The position numbers and the translations under genes were made by a program. The notes beneath the pieces are model-generated. The model saw only the letters and a program-made list of their open reading frames with translations. It searched no databases and was not told the origin of the DNA. From positions 25,643-89,642 of the forward strand of contig CAKTDC010000010.1 in assembly GCA_934541015.1 (NCBI GenBank): 64,000 bases of DNA, read 5' to 3'. The stretch is from an uncultured Luteimonas sp. Its GTDB lineage: Bacteria > Pseudomonadota > Gammaproteobacteria > Xanthomonadales > Xanthomonadaceae. Below, in pieces: positions 7,701-17,060 of the stretch (positions are counted from its first letter, which is position 1; the number at the start of each line of letters is the position of its first letter).

Positions 7701-10110
7701 GGGCGCTGGGGATGTCGCGCTGGTGCAGCGGTCCGCTGTCCGGAACGTGCGGCGACAGCGCCACGGGCACCGACTTCGAGGTCGGCGTGCGCGAGCCTTC
7801 GGCATAGCTCGATAGCGGCACCAGCGGGTTGGTCTCCGGGTAGTAGGCCGCCAGGCAGCCGCGCGGGATGTCGTACTCCACCAGCAGGAAGCCGCCGGCG
7901 CGGCGGCGCACGCCGTCGTCGTGCAGGCTTTCCAGGTCGACCCGGTCGCCGGCGCGCATGCCCAGCGCCGCGATGTCCTCGCGGTGGATGAAGAGCACGC
8001 GGCGCTCGCCGAAGACGCCGCGGTAGCGGTCGTCCAGGCCGTAGACCGTGGTGTTGTACTGGTCGTGCGAGCGCATGGTGGCGAGGAGGAAGACCGGTCG
8101 GGCGTCCGACGGCGAAGCGCCGGGTGCCGCGGCTGCTGCATCCACGGTGCCATCGGGCGGGGCGGCGATGCGCTCCCGCGCGGCGCGCGCGAGGTGGATC
8201 GGGTTGTCGACCGGGACCGCTGCAGGCACGAACGCCGCCCTGCCCGTGGGCGTGTCCCAGCGGCGCTCGCGCGCGCCGTTGGACAGGCGGAAGCCGCCGG
8301 GCACGCGCACGCGGGCGTTGAAGTCGTGGAAGTCGTCGAAGACCTTCGCGATCAGCTCGCGGATGCGGTCGTAGTCCTCGACCAGCCACATCCAGTCGAT
8401 CTTCGAGCGCGCGCCCAGCGTCGCCCGCGCCAGTCGCGCCACGATCGCCGGCTCCGAAAGCAGCTTGTCGGAGGCCGGCGGCCGGATGCCCGCGGACATG
8501 TGCACCATGCTCATCGAATCCTCGACCGTGATGCCCTGCGGCCCGGCCGCCTGCACGTCGATCTCGGTGCGGCCCAGGCAGGGCAGGACCAGGGCCTCGC
8601 GCCCGTGCACCAGGTGGCTGCGGTTGAGCTTCGTGGCCACGTGCACGGTCAGCGCGCAGTTGCGCAGGCCGCGCGCGGTGGCGTCGCTGTCGGGCGTGGC
8701 CACGGCGAAGTTTCCGCCCATGGCGAAGAACACCTTCGCGCGCCCCTCGACCATGGCCTCGATCGTGGCGATGGTGTCGAAGCCGTGCGCGCGCGGCGGC
8801 GCGAAGCCGAACACCTGCTGCAGCCGGTCCAGGAAGTCCGCCGGCGGCTTCTCCCAGATCATCATCGTGCGGTCGCCCTGCACGTTGCTGTGGCCGCGCA
8901 CCGGGCACAGGCCGGCGCCGGGGCGGCCGATGTTCCCGCGCAGCAGCATCAGGTTGGTGATCATGTTGATCGTGGCCACCGAGTGCCTGTGCTGGGTGAT
9001 GCCCATGCCCCAGCAGGCGATCACGCGCTTCGACTGCAGGTAGAGCTCGCCGGCCGCGCGCAGCTGCGCTTCTTCGAGCCCCGACTCTTCGATGATCGTG
9101 TCCCAGCGCTCCGCGCGCACGTCGTCGGCGAAGGCCTCGAAGCCAACGGTGTGCTCAGAGATGAAGCCGCGGTCGAGCAGCGAGGCCTGGCCGCGCGCCA
9201 TCGCCTCCGCATCGCGCTCCAGCACGTGCTTGACCATGCCCTTCACCGTGGCCAGGTCGCCGCCGATCTTCAGCTGGAAGTAGTCCGAGGCGATCTTCGT
9301 CGAGCCGCCGCGCGCCATCTCCAGCTTGTCCTTGGGGTCGGCGAAACGCTCCAGCCCGCGCTCGCGCAGCGGGTTGAAGGCGGCGATCCGGCAGCCGCGC
9401 TTCGCCGCGTCGCGCAGTTCGCCGAGCATGCGCGGATGGTTGGTTCCCGGGTTCTGCCCGAACACCAGGATGCAGTCGGCCTGCTCGAAGTCCTGCAGCG
9501 AGACCGTGCCCTTGCCCACCCCGACCTGCGGCTTCAGCGCCGTGCCCGAGGATTCGTGGCACATGTTCGAACAGTCGGGGAAGTTGTTGGTGCCGTACTC
9601 GCGCACGAACAGCTGGTAGAGGAAGGCGGCCTCGTTGGAGGTGCGGCCCGAGGTGTAGAAGATCGCCTCGTTGGGCGAGGGCAGGGCGTTGAGGTGCCGT
9701 GCGATGATGGAGAAGGCTTCGTCCCAGGTCGCAGGCACGTAGTGGCCGGTGGCTGCGTCGTAGCGCATCGGCGTGGTCAGCCGGCCCTGCTGCTCCAGCC
9801 AGTGGTCGCTGTATTCCGCCAGCTGCGCCACGCTGTACTTCGCGAACAGCTCCGGGCCTGCGCGATGGCGGGTGGCCTCGGCGGCGACGGCCTTGGCGCC
9901 GTTCTCGCAGAACTCGAAGGTCGAGGTGTGGTCGCGGTCGGGCCAGGCGCAGCCGGGGCAGTCGAAGCCGTCGGGCTGGTTGGTGCTCAGCAGCGCCTTG
10001 GCGCCGCCCACGCCCACGTCCTCCTTCACCAGCTGCCGGGCGACGCTCTTCAGCGCGTCCCAGCCTCCGGCGGGGCCGTCGTACCTGCGGACCGGGCCCT
10101 TGCCGCTCAC
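7690..10110 (-). CDS. FdhF/YdeP-family molybdopterin oxidoreductase (Cys form)
   Basis: 806 aa, the length usual for the YdeP-like 'oxidoreductase alpha subunit' family related to formate dehydrogenase H. CPGC (Cys51, Cys54) marks the N-terminal Fe-S region. NMCHESSG places Cys184 where FdhF carries selenocysteine or cysteine, so this enzyme needs no UGA recoding. Later blocks such as FGQNPGTNHPRM and GNIGRPGAGLCPVRGHSNVQ-type MGD binding are present. The gene overlaps fdhD by 4 bp, so cofactor sulfuration and enzyme are made together. The true substrate in this family is uncertain. Confidence 0.9.
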   Translation of the reverse strand: MSGKGPVRRYDGPAGGWDALKSVARQLVKEDVGVGGAKALLSTNQPDGFDCPGCAWPDRDHTSTFEFCENGAKAVAAEATRHRAGPELFAKYSVAQLAEYSDHWLEQQGRLTTPMRYDAATGHYVPATWDEAFSIIARHLNALPSPNEAIFYTSGRTSNEAAFLYQLFVREYGTNNFPDCSNMCHESSGTALKPQVGVGKGTVSLQDFEQADCILVFGQNPGTNHPRMLGELRDAAKRGCRIAAFNPLRERGLERFADPKDKLEMARGGSTKIASDYFQLKIGGDLATVKGMVKHVLERDAEAMARGQASLLDRGFISEHTVGFEAFADDVRAERWDTIIEESGLEEAQLRAAGELYLQSKRVIACWGMGITQHRHSVATINMITNLMLLRGNIGRPGAGLCPVRGHSNVQGDRTMMIWEKPPADFLDRLQQVFGFAPPRAHGFDTIATIEAMVEGRAKVFFAMGGNFAVATPDSDATARGLRNCALTVHVATKLNRSHLVHGREALVLPCLGRTEIDVQAAGPQGITVEDSMSMVHMSAGIRPPASDKLLSEPAIVARLARATLGARSKIDWMWLVEDYDRIRELIAKVFDDFHDFNARVRVPGGFRLSNGARERRWDTPTGRAAFVPAAVPVDNPIHLARAARERIAAPPDGTVDAAAAAPGASPSDARPVFLLATMRSHDQYNTTVYGLDDRYRGVFGERRVLFIHREDIAALGMRAGDRVDLESLHDDGVRRRAGGFLLVEYDIPRGCLAAYYPETNPLVPLSSYAEGSRTPTSKSVPVALSPHVPDSGPLHQRDIPSALVH

Positions 10111-10949
10111 GACGCATCCTCAGCCAGCAGCCGGTGCCCGTGCGTGTACACCGCCTGCCCGTCGTCGCGTGCGAAGCCGACCAGGGTCAGGTTCGCGCGC
10201 TCGGCCAGCGAGATCGCCAGCGCCGTCGGCGCCGAGATCGCGGCCATGAAGGAAATGCCGACGCTGGCCGCCTTCATCGCCATCTCGTAGCTGGCGCGGC
10301 TGGTGACGACGAGGAAGCCGGCCGCCGGGTCGTGGCCGGCCGCGTGCATGGCGCCGATGAGCTTGTCGAGCGCGTTGTGGCGTCCGACGTCCTCGCGCGC
10401 CAGCAGCAGCGTGCCGTCCAGCGCGGCCCAGCCCGCCGCGTGCGCCGCGCCGGTGACCGCGGTGATCGCCTGCGACTCGCGCAGCCCGCCCAGGGCCCGG
10501 CGCAGCGCCGCGGCCGTCACCCGCACGTCGCTCGCGACCGGCGGCGGATAGCGCAGCGCCGCTTCCAGCAGCTCGCTGCCGCAGACCCCGCAGCCGCTGC
10601 GCCCGCTCATGCTGCGCCGGCGCAGCGCCAGCGCCTCCGCGCGCGCGGCCGGGATGCGCAGCCGAATCTCGATGCCTTCGATGAACTCCTCGACGCGCTC
10701 GATCGCCACGTCGGCCGGCGTCTCCACGATGCCCTCGCTGAGCGCGAAGCCGGTGGCGAAGTCGCGCAGGTCGGCGGGCGTGGCCATCATCACCGCGAAG
10801 GGCTCGTCGTTGTAGACGAAGGCGATGGGCACTTCCTCGGCGACGTGATCCTCGAGCAGGCGGCGGCTGCCGGCGCGCCAGCGTTCGACGGGGCGCAGGA
10901 CGCTGCCGGGTACGGCGGGACGCTGGTCCTTGGCGGGGTCGGGAACCAT
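10107..10949 (-). CDS. fdhD: Formate dehydrogenase accessory sulfurtransferase
   Basis: 280 aa. FdhD passes sulfur from IscS-type desulfurases to the molybdenum cofactor of formate dehydrogenases. The catalytic CxxC loop is present as SGCGVCGSE (Cys120, Cys123), equivalent to the functional pair in E. coli FdhD. Family blocks FATGFALSEGI, REDVGRHNALDKLIG and VTSRASYEMAMKA are intact. The ATG at 10949 gives a full-length protein. The 3' end overlaps the oxidoreductase start (ATGA). Confidence 0.95.
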   Translation of the reverse strand: MVPDPAKDQRPAVPGSVLRPVERWRAGSRRLLEDHVAEEVPIAFVYNDEPFAVMMATPADLRDFATGFALSEGIVETPADVAIERVEEFIEGIEIRLRIPAARAEALALRRRSMSGRSGCGVCGSELLEAALRYPPPVASDVRVTAAALRRALGGLRESQAITAVTGAAHAAGWAALDGTLLLAREDVGRHNALDKLIGAMHAAGHDPAAGFLVVTSRASYEMAMKAASVGISFMAAISAPTALAISLAERANLTLVGFARDDGQAVYTHGHRLLAEDAS

Positions 10950-11072
10950 GGCCGCAGCATGCCACGCAGGCCGTCATCGTGCGATCCGGACGACCGCTTG
11001 GCCGCACCCTTCCGTACAGTGCGTCGCGGCGGCGGCTTGGCGTATCCTCGACGGTAAAGGGGAGGGCGACCA

Positions 11073-12338
11073 TTGAGGCTGGAAGAGCGCCGGGTGGCGA
11101 CCAGTGACCTGCAGGTCGGAATGTACGTCTGCCGTCTGGACCGCTCCTGGGAGGGGACGTCGTTCCCGCTCCAGGGCGTGATGATCCGCACGCAGGAGGA
11201 CATCGACCGGCTGGCGCAGTACAGCCGCCACGTCTACGTCGACACCGAGCTGGGGATCGGGCCGCACGAAGGCCTGCGGTTGCTCGATGACGGCGAAGTC
11301 GGCCCCGCGGGAGCGTCCCCCGGCCGGCGAAAGCTCCGCCACTACGCCTCCGACGAGATCCACCGCCTGCGCGCCCGGACGATGTACGTCGACACCATGG
11401 CCTTCGATGACGAGCTGCCGCGCGCGCGTGATGCCCGCGGCATCGTCGCCGGATTCGCCACGCGCATGCTTGAGGACGTCCGCCTGGGGCGTGCCCTGTC
11501 GGCCGACGAGGTGCGCTCGGCGGTCGAGCCGATGGTGGAGAGCGTCCTGCGCAACGCCGATGCCTTCCTGTGGGTGGACCGGCTGCGCCAGCGGGGCGAA
11601 TACGCGTACAGCCATGCGCTGGGCTGCAGCGCGCTGTGCGCGGCCTTCGGCCGTCACATCGGCTTCCCCGAGGATCTGCTCGTGGACATGGCCATCGGCG
11701 GACTGCTGCTGGACGTGGGCAAGCTGAGGGTCGACGGGGAGCTGGTCGACCGCGCCGGACCGCTGACGCCGGACGAAATGGCGCGGATGCGCGCCCACGT
11801 CGGCCATGGACTGGCGATCGTGGACGAGGGGCGTGTGGTGCCGCGCCACGTGCGCGAGATGATCGCCGGCCACCACGAGCGCGAGGACGGCAGCGGCTAT
11901 CCCGATGGACTGGGCGGCGACCGCGTCCCGCTGCTGGCCAAGATCGCAGGCCTGATCGACTCCTTCGAGGCGATGACCAGCGAGCGGCCCTGGGCCGCCG
12001 CGGTATCGCGCCACGATGCCCTGCAGGCGCTGTACCGCGATCGCGGCACGCTGTACGCACCGGAGCTGGTCGAGCAGCTGATGCAGTGCCTGGGCGTCTA
12101 TCCGACCGGGTCGCTGGTGGAGCTGAGCAGCGGCGAAGTCGCCCTGGTGATGGGCCAGAACCTGGCGCGGCGGCTGAAGCCGAAGGTCATGGTGCTGACC
12201 GCGCCGGACAAGACCCTGCTGCAGAACTTCCGCGCGGTGGATCTCATGACCCATGTCGCCTACGGCGAGCCGGTGACGATCGTCGAGACGCTGCTGCCGG
12301 GCGCCTACGGGCTGGTTCCGCAGGAACTGTTCCTCTAG
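11073..12338 (+). CDS. DUF3391/HD-GYP protein with degenerate HD dyad
   Basis: 421 aa from a TTG start with GGGGAGGG upstream. An N-terminal DUF3391-like region (LQVGMYVCRLDRSW) precedes an HD-GYP domain (about 180-350). HD-GYP enzymes hydrolyse c-di-GMP through a metal site. The GYP block HHEREDGSGYP (267-277) and SHALG are present. The HD dyad reads LLLDVGK (211-217), with Leu213 where His is expected. Loss of that metal ligand predicts weak or no hydrolysis and perhaps a sensor role. It sits 8 bp before a GGDEF/EAL gene, so both probably act on the same signal. Confidence 0.9.
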   Translation: MRLEERRVATSDLQVGMYVCRLDRSWEGTSFPLQGVMIRTQEDIDRLAQYSRHVYVDTELGIGPHEGLRLLDDGEVGPAGASPGRRKLRHYASDEIHRLRARTMYVDTMAFDDELPRARDARGIVAGFATRMLEDVRLGRALSADEVRSAVEPMVESVLRNADAFLWVDRLRQRGEYAYSHALGCSALCAAFGRHIGFPEDLLVDMAIGGLLLDVGKLRVDGELVDRAGPLTPDEMARMRAHVGHGLAIVDEGRVVPRHVREMIAGHHEREDGSGYPDGLGGDRVPLLAKIAGLIDSFEAMTSERPWAAAVSRHDALQALYRDRGTLYAPELVEQLMQCLGVYPTGSLVELSSGEVALVMGQNLARRLKPKVMVLTAPDKTLLQNFRAVDLMTHVAYGEPVTIVETLLPGAYGLVPQELFL

Positions 12339-12346
12339 GCGCTGCG

Positions 12347-13633
12347 ATGCAGACCGCAGACAGGTATCCGCTGCTCGACCGTGCGCCGATCCGCCAGGCG
12401 ATGGCGGACGGCATCGCACGGTCGCGCGGGCAGGCCCTCGCCGCCGGGGTGTTGTTCCTCCGGCTGCGCAGGCTGCGCGAGGTGGGCGTGCTGTTCGGCT
12501 ACGAGGTGGGCGATGCGCTGATGGCGGCGGTGGACGGGCGGATCGCCGAGGCGCTGCGCGCGGGCGACCGCCATTGGCGCGTGGGCGACGACTGCTTCGT
12601 GCTGTCGCTGCCGCTGCTGCGCGACGCCGGCCACGCCGCGCTCGCCGCCGGCAAGCTGGTGCGCACGCTGCAATCCCCGCTGCAGGCCGGCGGGCGGCGG
12701 ATCCTGCCGGTGGTCGGCATCGGTATCGCCCTGTTTCCGGAGCATGGCGACGATCCGGAGACGCTGTGGCGCCAGGCCGACCAGGCCTGCCAGGAGGCCG
12801 GGCACAGCGGTGACCGCTATGCCTTCTACAGCGTTCCGGGCGGCCAGGCCGCCTTTTCCGACGAGGATCTGCATGCGGCGATCGTCTCGAACCAGCTCGA
12901 ACTGCATCTGCAGCCGATCCTCGACCTGCGCAGCGGCCGCCTCGACCGCTGCGAGGCGCTGTCGCGCTGGAACCATCCGCTGCTGGGGCCGGTTCCGCCG
13001 CAGATGTTCGTCAGCGTCGCCGAGCAGACCGGACTGATCGCGGAGCTGACCCGCTGGGGCTTGAACGTCGCCCTGCGCCATGTCTCGGACGGGTGGTCGG
13101 GCGAGGGCGATGGCGGGGGACCGGGCGTGGCCGTCAACGTGGCGGTCGATGCGCTGCAGCAAGCGGGCTTCGTCGACCAGGTGCTCGACCAGCTGAGGTT
13201 CTGGAAGGTCCCGTCGGAAAAGCTGACCATCGAGATCACCGAGAGCGGCCTGATGCAGAACCAGGAGCGCTGCGAGCGGCAGCTGCGCGCGCTGCGGGAG
13301 GCGGGGGTGGGAGTGGCGATCGACGACTTCGGCACCGGGTATTCGTCGATGGCCTATCTGCACCGGCTGCCGGCCAACGAGCTGAAGATCGACCGCAGCC
13401 TGGTCGGCGACATGCGCAACGACGTCCGCGCGCGCAAGCTGGTCGCGTCGATCATCGACGTGGCGCATGGTCTGGGCATGCTTGCGGTCGCCGAAGGCGT
13501 CGAGGATGGCGAGACGCTGGCGCTGCTGCGCGCGATGGAGTGCGATCACGCCCAGGGCTACTACATCGGCGCTCCCGGCCCGGTGGCGGAGGTGCTGCCG
13601 AAGTTGGGACGGGACACACTTCCCGGCCTGTAG
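12347..13633 (+). CDS. c-di-GMP phosphodiesterase: degenerate GGDEF plus EAL domain
   Basis: 428 aa from ATG 12347. The GGDEF domain (about 30-170) has VGDDC (79-83) in place of the signature, so cyclase activity is unlikely. The EAL domain (about 180-420) keeps EAL (203-205), NVAVD, IEITES, DDFGTGYSS (Asp326-327), KIDRS and AEGVED, the usual metal- and substrate-binding set, so it should cleave c-di-GMP. No membrane segment is visible. It lies 8 bp after the HD-GYP gene on the same strand. Confidence 0.92.
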   Translation: MQTADRYPLLDRAPIRQAMADGIARSRGQALAAGVLFLRLRRLREVGVLFGYEVGDALMAAVDGRIAEALRAGDRHWRVGDDCFVLSLPLLRDAGHAALAAGKLVRTLQSPLQAGGRRILPVVGIGIALFPEHGDDPETLWRQADQACQEAGHSGDRYAFYSVPGGQAAFSDEDLHAAIVSNQLELHLQPILDLRSGRLDRCEALSRWNHPLLGPVPPQMFVSVAEQTGLIAELTRWGLNVALRHVSDGWSGEGDGGGPGVAVNVAVDALQQAGFVDQVLDQLRFWKVPSEKLTIEITESGLMQNQERCERQLRALREAGVGVAIDDFGTGYSSMAYLHRLPANELKIDRSLVGDMRNDVRARKLVASIIDVAHGLGMLAVAEGVEDGETLALLRAMECDHAQGYYIGAPGPVAEVLPKLGRDTLPGL

Positions 13634-13807
13634 CCCTGACGGTCCGCGTCCCGGGAAGCCGTTCGCAGCGTCCGCGGCGACCGTCGCGCGCCAGCCGGCG
13701 CCGGGACCGCTGGCGCGTCCGTCGGAGCGGAGCGCCGCGTGAACGGCGGGCCGACCGCGCGGGGTTCCCGCGCTATCCTTGCGCGACCACGGTGACCGGA
13801 GCGGACG

Positions 13808-14161
13808 ATGGCGGTGTATCAGGGCGGGTGCCACTGCGGCGCCATCGCGTTCGAACTCGATGGCGAGATCAGTGAAGCCTACGACTGCAACTGCTCGATG
13901 TGCCGCAGGCGCGGCGGGCTGCTGGGCTTCTTCCCGCGCGAGGCGCTGGTGCTGAAGACGCCGGAGACGGCGATGGGCACCTACCGCTTCAACCAGCACC
14001 GCATCGAGCACCATTTCTGCCCGGCGTGCGGCATCGCTCCGTTCAGCGAGGGCGTCGATCCGCGCAGCGGAACACGCACGGCGGCTGTCAACCTGCGCTG
14101 CCTGCCGGCGCTGGACCTGTCGACGCTGAAGATCGTGCAGATCGATGGCGCGAGCCTGTGA
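13808..14161 (+). CDS. GFA family (CENP-V/GFA) zinc protein
   Basis: 117 aa, full length for the glutathione-dependent formaldehyde-activating (GFA/CENP-V) family. Zinc ligands are recognisable as GCHCG (residues 7-11), CNCSMC and FCPACG. Many members are annotated as S-(hydroxymethyl)glutathione synthase without proof, so a zinc-fold protein of unknown substrate is the safer description. A 26-bp gap separates it from the DUF4349-like gene, so both may share a transcript. Confidence 0.88.
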   Translation: MAVYQGGCHCGAIAFELDGEISEAYDCNCSMCRRRGGLLGFFPREALVLKTPETAMGTYRFNQHRIEHHFCPACGIAPFSEGVDPRSGTRTAAVNLRCLPALDLSTLKIVQIDGASL

Positions 14162-14186
14162 GCCGGGGCCCCGCGTGGAGCGCACG

Positions 14187-14990
14187 ATGACCGGACGGAT
14201 GCGTTGGGCCGCGGTACTGTTGGCGGGCACCCTGGCCGCCTGTTCCCAGCCCGGCCCGGCCGAGCGCTCGGGTTTTGCGGTCGCCAGCGGCGCCGCGTCC
14301 GCCCCGGCGGGGGACGGTTCCGGCGCGGCGGACAACTTCCTCGCCTACGAGCACAGCGCCGTCATCCAGCTTGCCGCGGCGGAGATCCCGGCGCGGGTGC
14401 GCGAGGCGCAGGCGGCCTGCGGCGAAGGGCGTTTCGGCCAGTGCGTGGTGTTGAACGTGCAGCAGGAAGGCGGCGACTCCCCGCAGGCGACCCTGGGCAT
14501 GCGCATCGTGCCGGCCGGGGTCGAGCCGATGCTGGCGCAGGCCAGCAAGGGATCGGAAATCGGCAGCCGCAGCACCCGTGCCGAAGACCTGGCGGTGGTG
14601 GTGCGCGACAGCGACATGGCGCAGGCGCGGCTGCGCAGCGAGCGCGAGCGGCTGCAGGAATTCCAGGCCCGGCGCGACCTGGCCGTGGCGGACATGATTG
14701 CGCTGTCCAGGCAGCTGGCCGAGGTCGAGTCGCAGCTCGAGGCGGCCGAGCAGCAGGGCGCGCAGCACCGGCGGCGGATCGACACCCAGCTGCTCACCCT
14801 GCATTTCCGGCCGACCGCGGCACAGGAAAGCGGCAACGAGGTGCTCAAGGCGCTGAAGGAGTCCGGCTCGATCCTGGCCCACGGCATCGCCTGGACTATC
14901 CGCGCGCTGGCCTTCCTGCTGCCGCTGCTGGTCCTGGTGACGGTCGCCGTCGTGATGGTGCGGCGCTGGCGCCGGCGCCGCCGGACCTGA
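14187..14990 (+). CDS. DUF4349-like membrane lipoprotein
   Basis: 267 aa from ATG 14187 (GGAG 7 nt upstream). The signal peptide ends in the lipobox LAAC (residues 16-19). The middle (about 140-200) is charged and heptad-like (ARLRSERERLQEFQAR...LAEVESQLEAAEQQ), predicting a coiled coil. A C-terminal transmembrane helix (LAFLLPLLVLVTVAVVMV) is followed by an Arg-rich end. This order matches DUF4349 proteins, whose role is unknown. Confidence 0.8.
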   Translation: MTGRMRWAAVLLAGTLAACSQPGPAERSGFAVASGAASAPAGDGSGAADNFLAYEHSAVIQLAAAEIPARVREAQAACGEGRFGQCVVLNVQQEGGDSPQATLGMRIVPAGVEPMLAQASKGSEIGSRSTRAEDLAVVVRDSDMAQARLRSERERLQEFQARRDLAVADMIALSRQLAEVESQLEAAEQQGAQHRRRIDTQLLTLHFRPTAAQESGNEVLKALKESGSILAHGIAWTIRALAFLLPLLVLVTVAVVMVRRWRRRRRT

Positions 14991-15017
14991 TCATTCCCCA
15001 TCGTGCGAGGATCCGTC

Positions 15018-15914
15018 ATGCTGCGTCACGCCGCCCTGGCCCTGGCCCTGTTCACCGCCGCGCTCGCTCCCGGCGTCGCCCTGGCCGAATGCGCGCCGGA
15101 AGGGATGAACCGCCAGTCCCTGCAGACGCTCAGGACCCTGGGCTTCGCGGTGCCGGACGCGGCCGATCGCGCGAAGCTCGCCAAGGGCCTGGTGGAGTGC
15201 CTGGGCGATCCCGACCCGTCGCTGCGCGACGGCATCGCCTACGAGGGCCTGACCCACTGGATGCGCGCCGGCCAGATCGACAGCGACACGCTGCGCACCC
15301 TGACCGCCCGCCTGTACGCCATCGTCGAGGGTGGTGAAGGCGAAGGCTTCGCGCGCCCGTTCGCCGCACTGGTGCTGTCGGAGGTCGCGCGCACCAACCG
15401 CATCGCGCCGTGGATGACGCCGGTCGAGCGTGCAACGATGGTCGAGAAGGCCTCCGCCTATCTGGAAACGGTGGAGGACTACCGTGGCTTCGACGACCGC
15501 GAGGGCTGGCGCCACGGCGTCGCCCACGGCGCCGACTGGCTGATGCAGCTGGCGCTCGATCCCGCGCTCGAGCGCGCCCATGCCGAGCGCATGCTGCGGG
15601 CGCTGGCGGTGCAGATCGTTCCCGGGTCGGCCCATCCCTACGTCTTCGGTGAGCCGGGCAGGCTGGTGCGGCCGGTGGTCGCGATCGCGCGCCAGGGCCT
15701 GTACACCGGCGAGGAGTGGCGTGCGTGGATGCTGCGCCTGCCGCCGCGCATCGGCGAGGCCGAACACGCCTATGCCGACAGCGACTGGCTCACCCGGCGC
15801 CACGACCTGCTCGCGTTCTTCACCAGCCTGTACCTGGAGGCCGACCAGAGCAGCGAACCGGCGGTGCAGGCGCTGAAGCCGGCGCTGGTGGCGGCGCTGA
15901 AGACGGTCCCCTGA
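15018..15914 (+). CDS. Exported DUF2785 family protein
   Basis: 298 aa from ATG 15018, preceded by GAGGA; an upstream in-frame start at 15003 is less likely. A Sec signal peptide (LALALFTAALAPGVALA) is followed by a helical-repeat-like domain with WRHGVAHGADWL, typical of DUF2785. The biochemical role is unknown. It is 27 bp downstream of the lipoprotein gene and probably in the same unit. Confidence 0.8.
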   Translation: MLRHAALALALFTAALAPGVALAECAPEGMNRQSLQTLRTLGFAVPDAADRAKLAKGLVECLGDPDPSLRDGIAYEGLTHWMRAGQIDSDTLRTLTARLYAIVEGGEGEGFARPFAALVLSEVARTNRIAPWMTPVERATMVEKASAYLETVEDYRGFDDREGWRHGVAHGADWLMQLALDPALERAHAERMLRALAVQIVPGSAHPYVFGEPGRLVRPVVAIARQGLYTGEEWRAWMLRLPPRIGEAEHAYADSDWLTRRHDLLAFFTSLYLEADQSSEPAVQALKPALVAALKTVP

Positions 15915-16071
15915 CGCGGGGAAGGACCGGCTGCAGGCATGCCGGACCGGCCGTGCCTGTCGCGCCGACCGTCCGGCGCCCGCCGCGGGCCCGGGCGATG
16001 GCCGCGGATTTGCCGCGCGCCGGGCCTTTTGCCAGACTCCGGGAACATCCATCTTCCCCTGGAGAACGGCG

Positions 16072-17028
16072 ATGACGACCCGTCGCGACTGCCTGAAGTT
16101 CTCGCTGGCTGCAGGACTGGCGGCCGCCTTCCCGCATGGCCGCCTGCTCGCCGAGGCCGCCGCCGGCCCGCTGCTGGCGCGGGCGATACCGTCGAGCGGC
16201 GAGCGGGTGCCCCTGATCGGCCTGGGCAGTTCGGCCACGTTCTCGCAGGTCGCCCGCAGCGAGGATGTCTCGGCCCTGGGCGATGTGCTCAAGACCCTGG
16301 TGGACAACGGCGGCAGCGTGTTCGATACCGCGCCCAGCTACGGCGCTTCGGAGGAGGTCGCCGGGCAGATCGCGCGCGAGCTGGGGCTCACCGACAGGAT
16401 GTTCTGGGCGACCAAGGTCAACGTGGTCCCGCGGGGAGAACAGAAGGCGGACCCGGCCAGGGCCCGCGAGCAGATCGAAACCTCGTTCCGGCGGATCGGC
16501 AAGGAGAAGATCGACCTGATCCAGGTCCACAACCTCGCCGACATCCCGACCCAGCTGGCGATCCTGCAGGAGTACAAGGCGGCCGGGCGGGTGCGCTACG
16601 TAGGCGTGACCTCGACCAGCAAGCCCGCGTATCCGCGGCTGATCGAGGCGATGGAGCAGGAGACGCTGGATTTCATCGGCGTGGACTACGCGGTCGACAA
16701 CCGCGACATCGAGGACACCATCCTGCCGCTGGCGCAGCGGCGCGGGATCGGCGTGCTGGTGTACATGCCGTTCGGGCGCACCCGGCTGTGGCGGCGGATC
16801 GGCGACCGGCCGCTGCCGGACTGGGCCGCGGACTTCGACGCGCATTCCTGGGCACAGTTCATGCTCAAGTTCGCCGCCTCGCATCCGGCGGTGACCTGCG
16901 TCACCCCGGCCACCAGCCGCGCCGGCAACATGCTCGACAACCTCGGCGCCGCCCGCGGCCGGCTGCCGGACGCGGCGCAGCGCCGACGCATGGCCGAGTT
17001 CGTCGACGCCCTGCCGCAGGTGGAGTGA
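16072..17028 (+). CDS. Tat-exported aldo/keto reductase, second copy
   Basis: 318 aa with a twin-arginine signal (TTRRDCLKFSLAAGLAAAFP). The AKR body includes LIGLGSSATF, FDTAPSYGASEEVAG, QVHNLADI and YVGVTSTS. It is related in both signal and fold to the protein at 4874-5851 (shared AIPSSGE / TIPSTGE start of the mature domain). It is probably a periplasmic NAD(P)-type or quinone-linked reductase; the substrate is unknown. No operon partner is evident: the next gene is convergent. Confidence 0.85.
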   Translation: MTTRRDCLKFSLAAGLAAAFPHGRLLAEAAAGPLLARAIPSSGERVPLIGLGSSATFSQVARSEDVSALGDVLKTLVDNGGSVFDTAPSYGASEEVAGQIARELGLTDRMFWATKVNVVPRGEQKADPARAREQIETSFRRIGKEKIDLIQVHNLADIPTQLAILQEYKAAGRVRYVGVTSTSKPAYPRLIEAMEQETLDFIGVDYAVDNRDIEDTILPLAQRRGIGVLVYMPFGRTRLWRRIGDRPLPDWAADFDAHSWAQFMLKFAASHPAVTCVTPATSRAGNMLDNLGAARGRLPDAAQRRRMAEFVDALPQVE

Positions 17029-17060
17029 CCCGCACCCGCAGCGCGGCGGTCCACCTGGCC

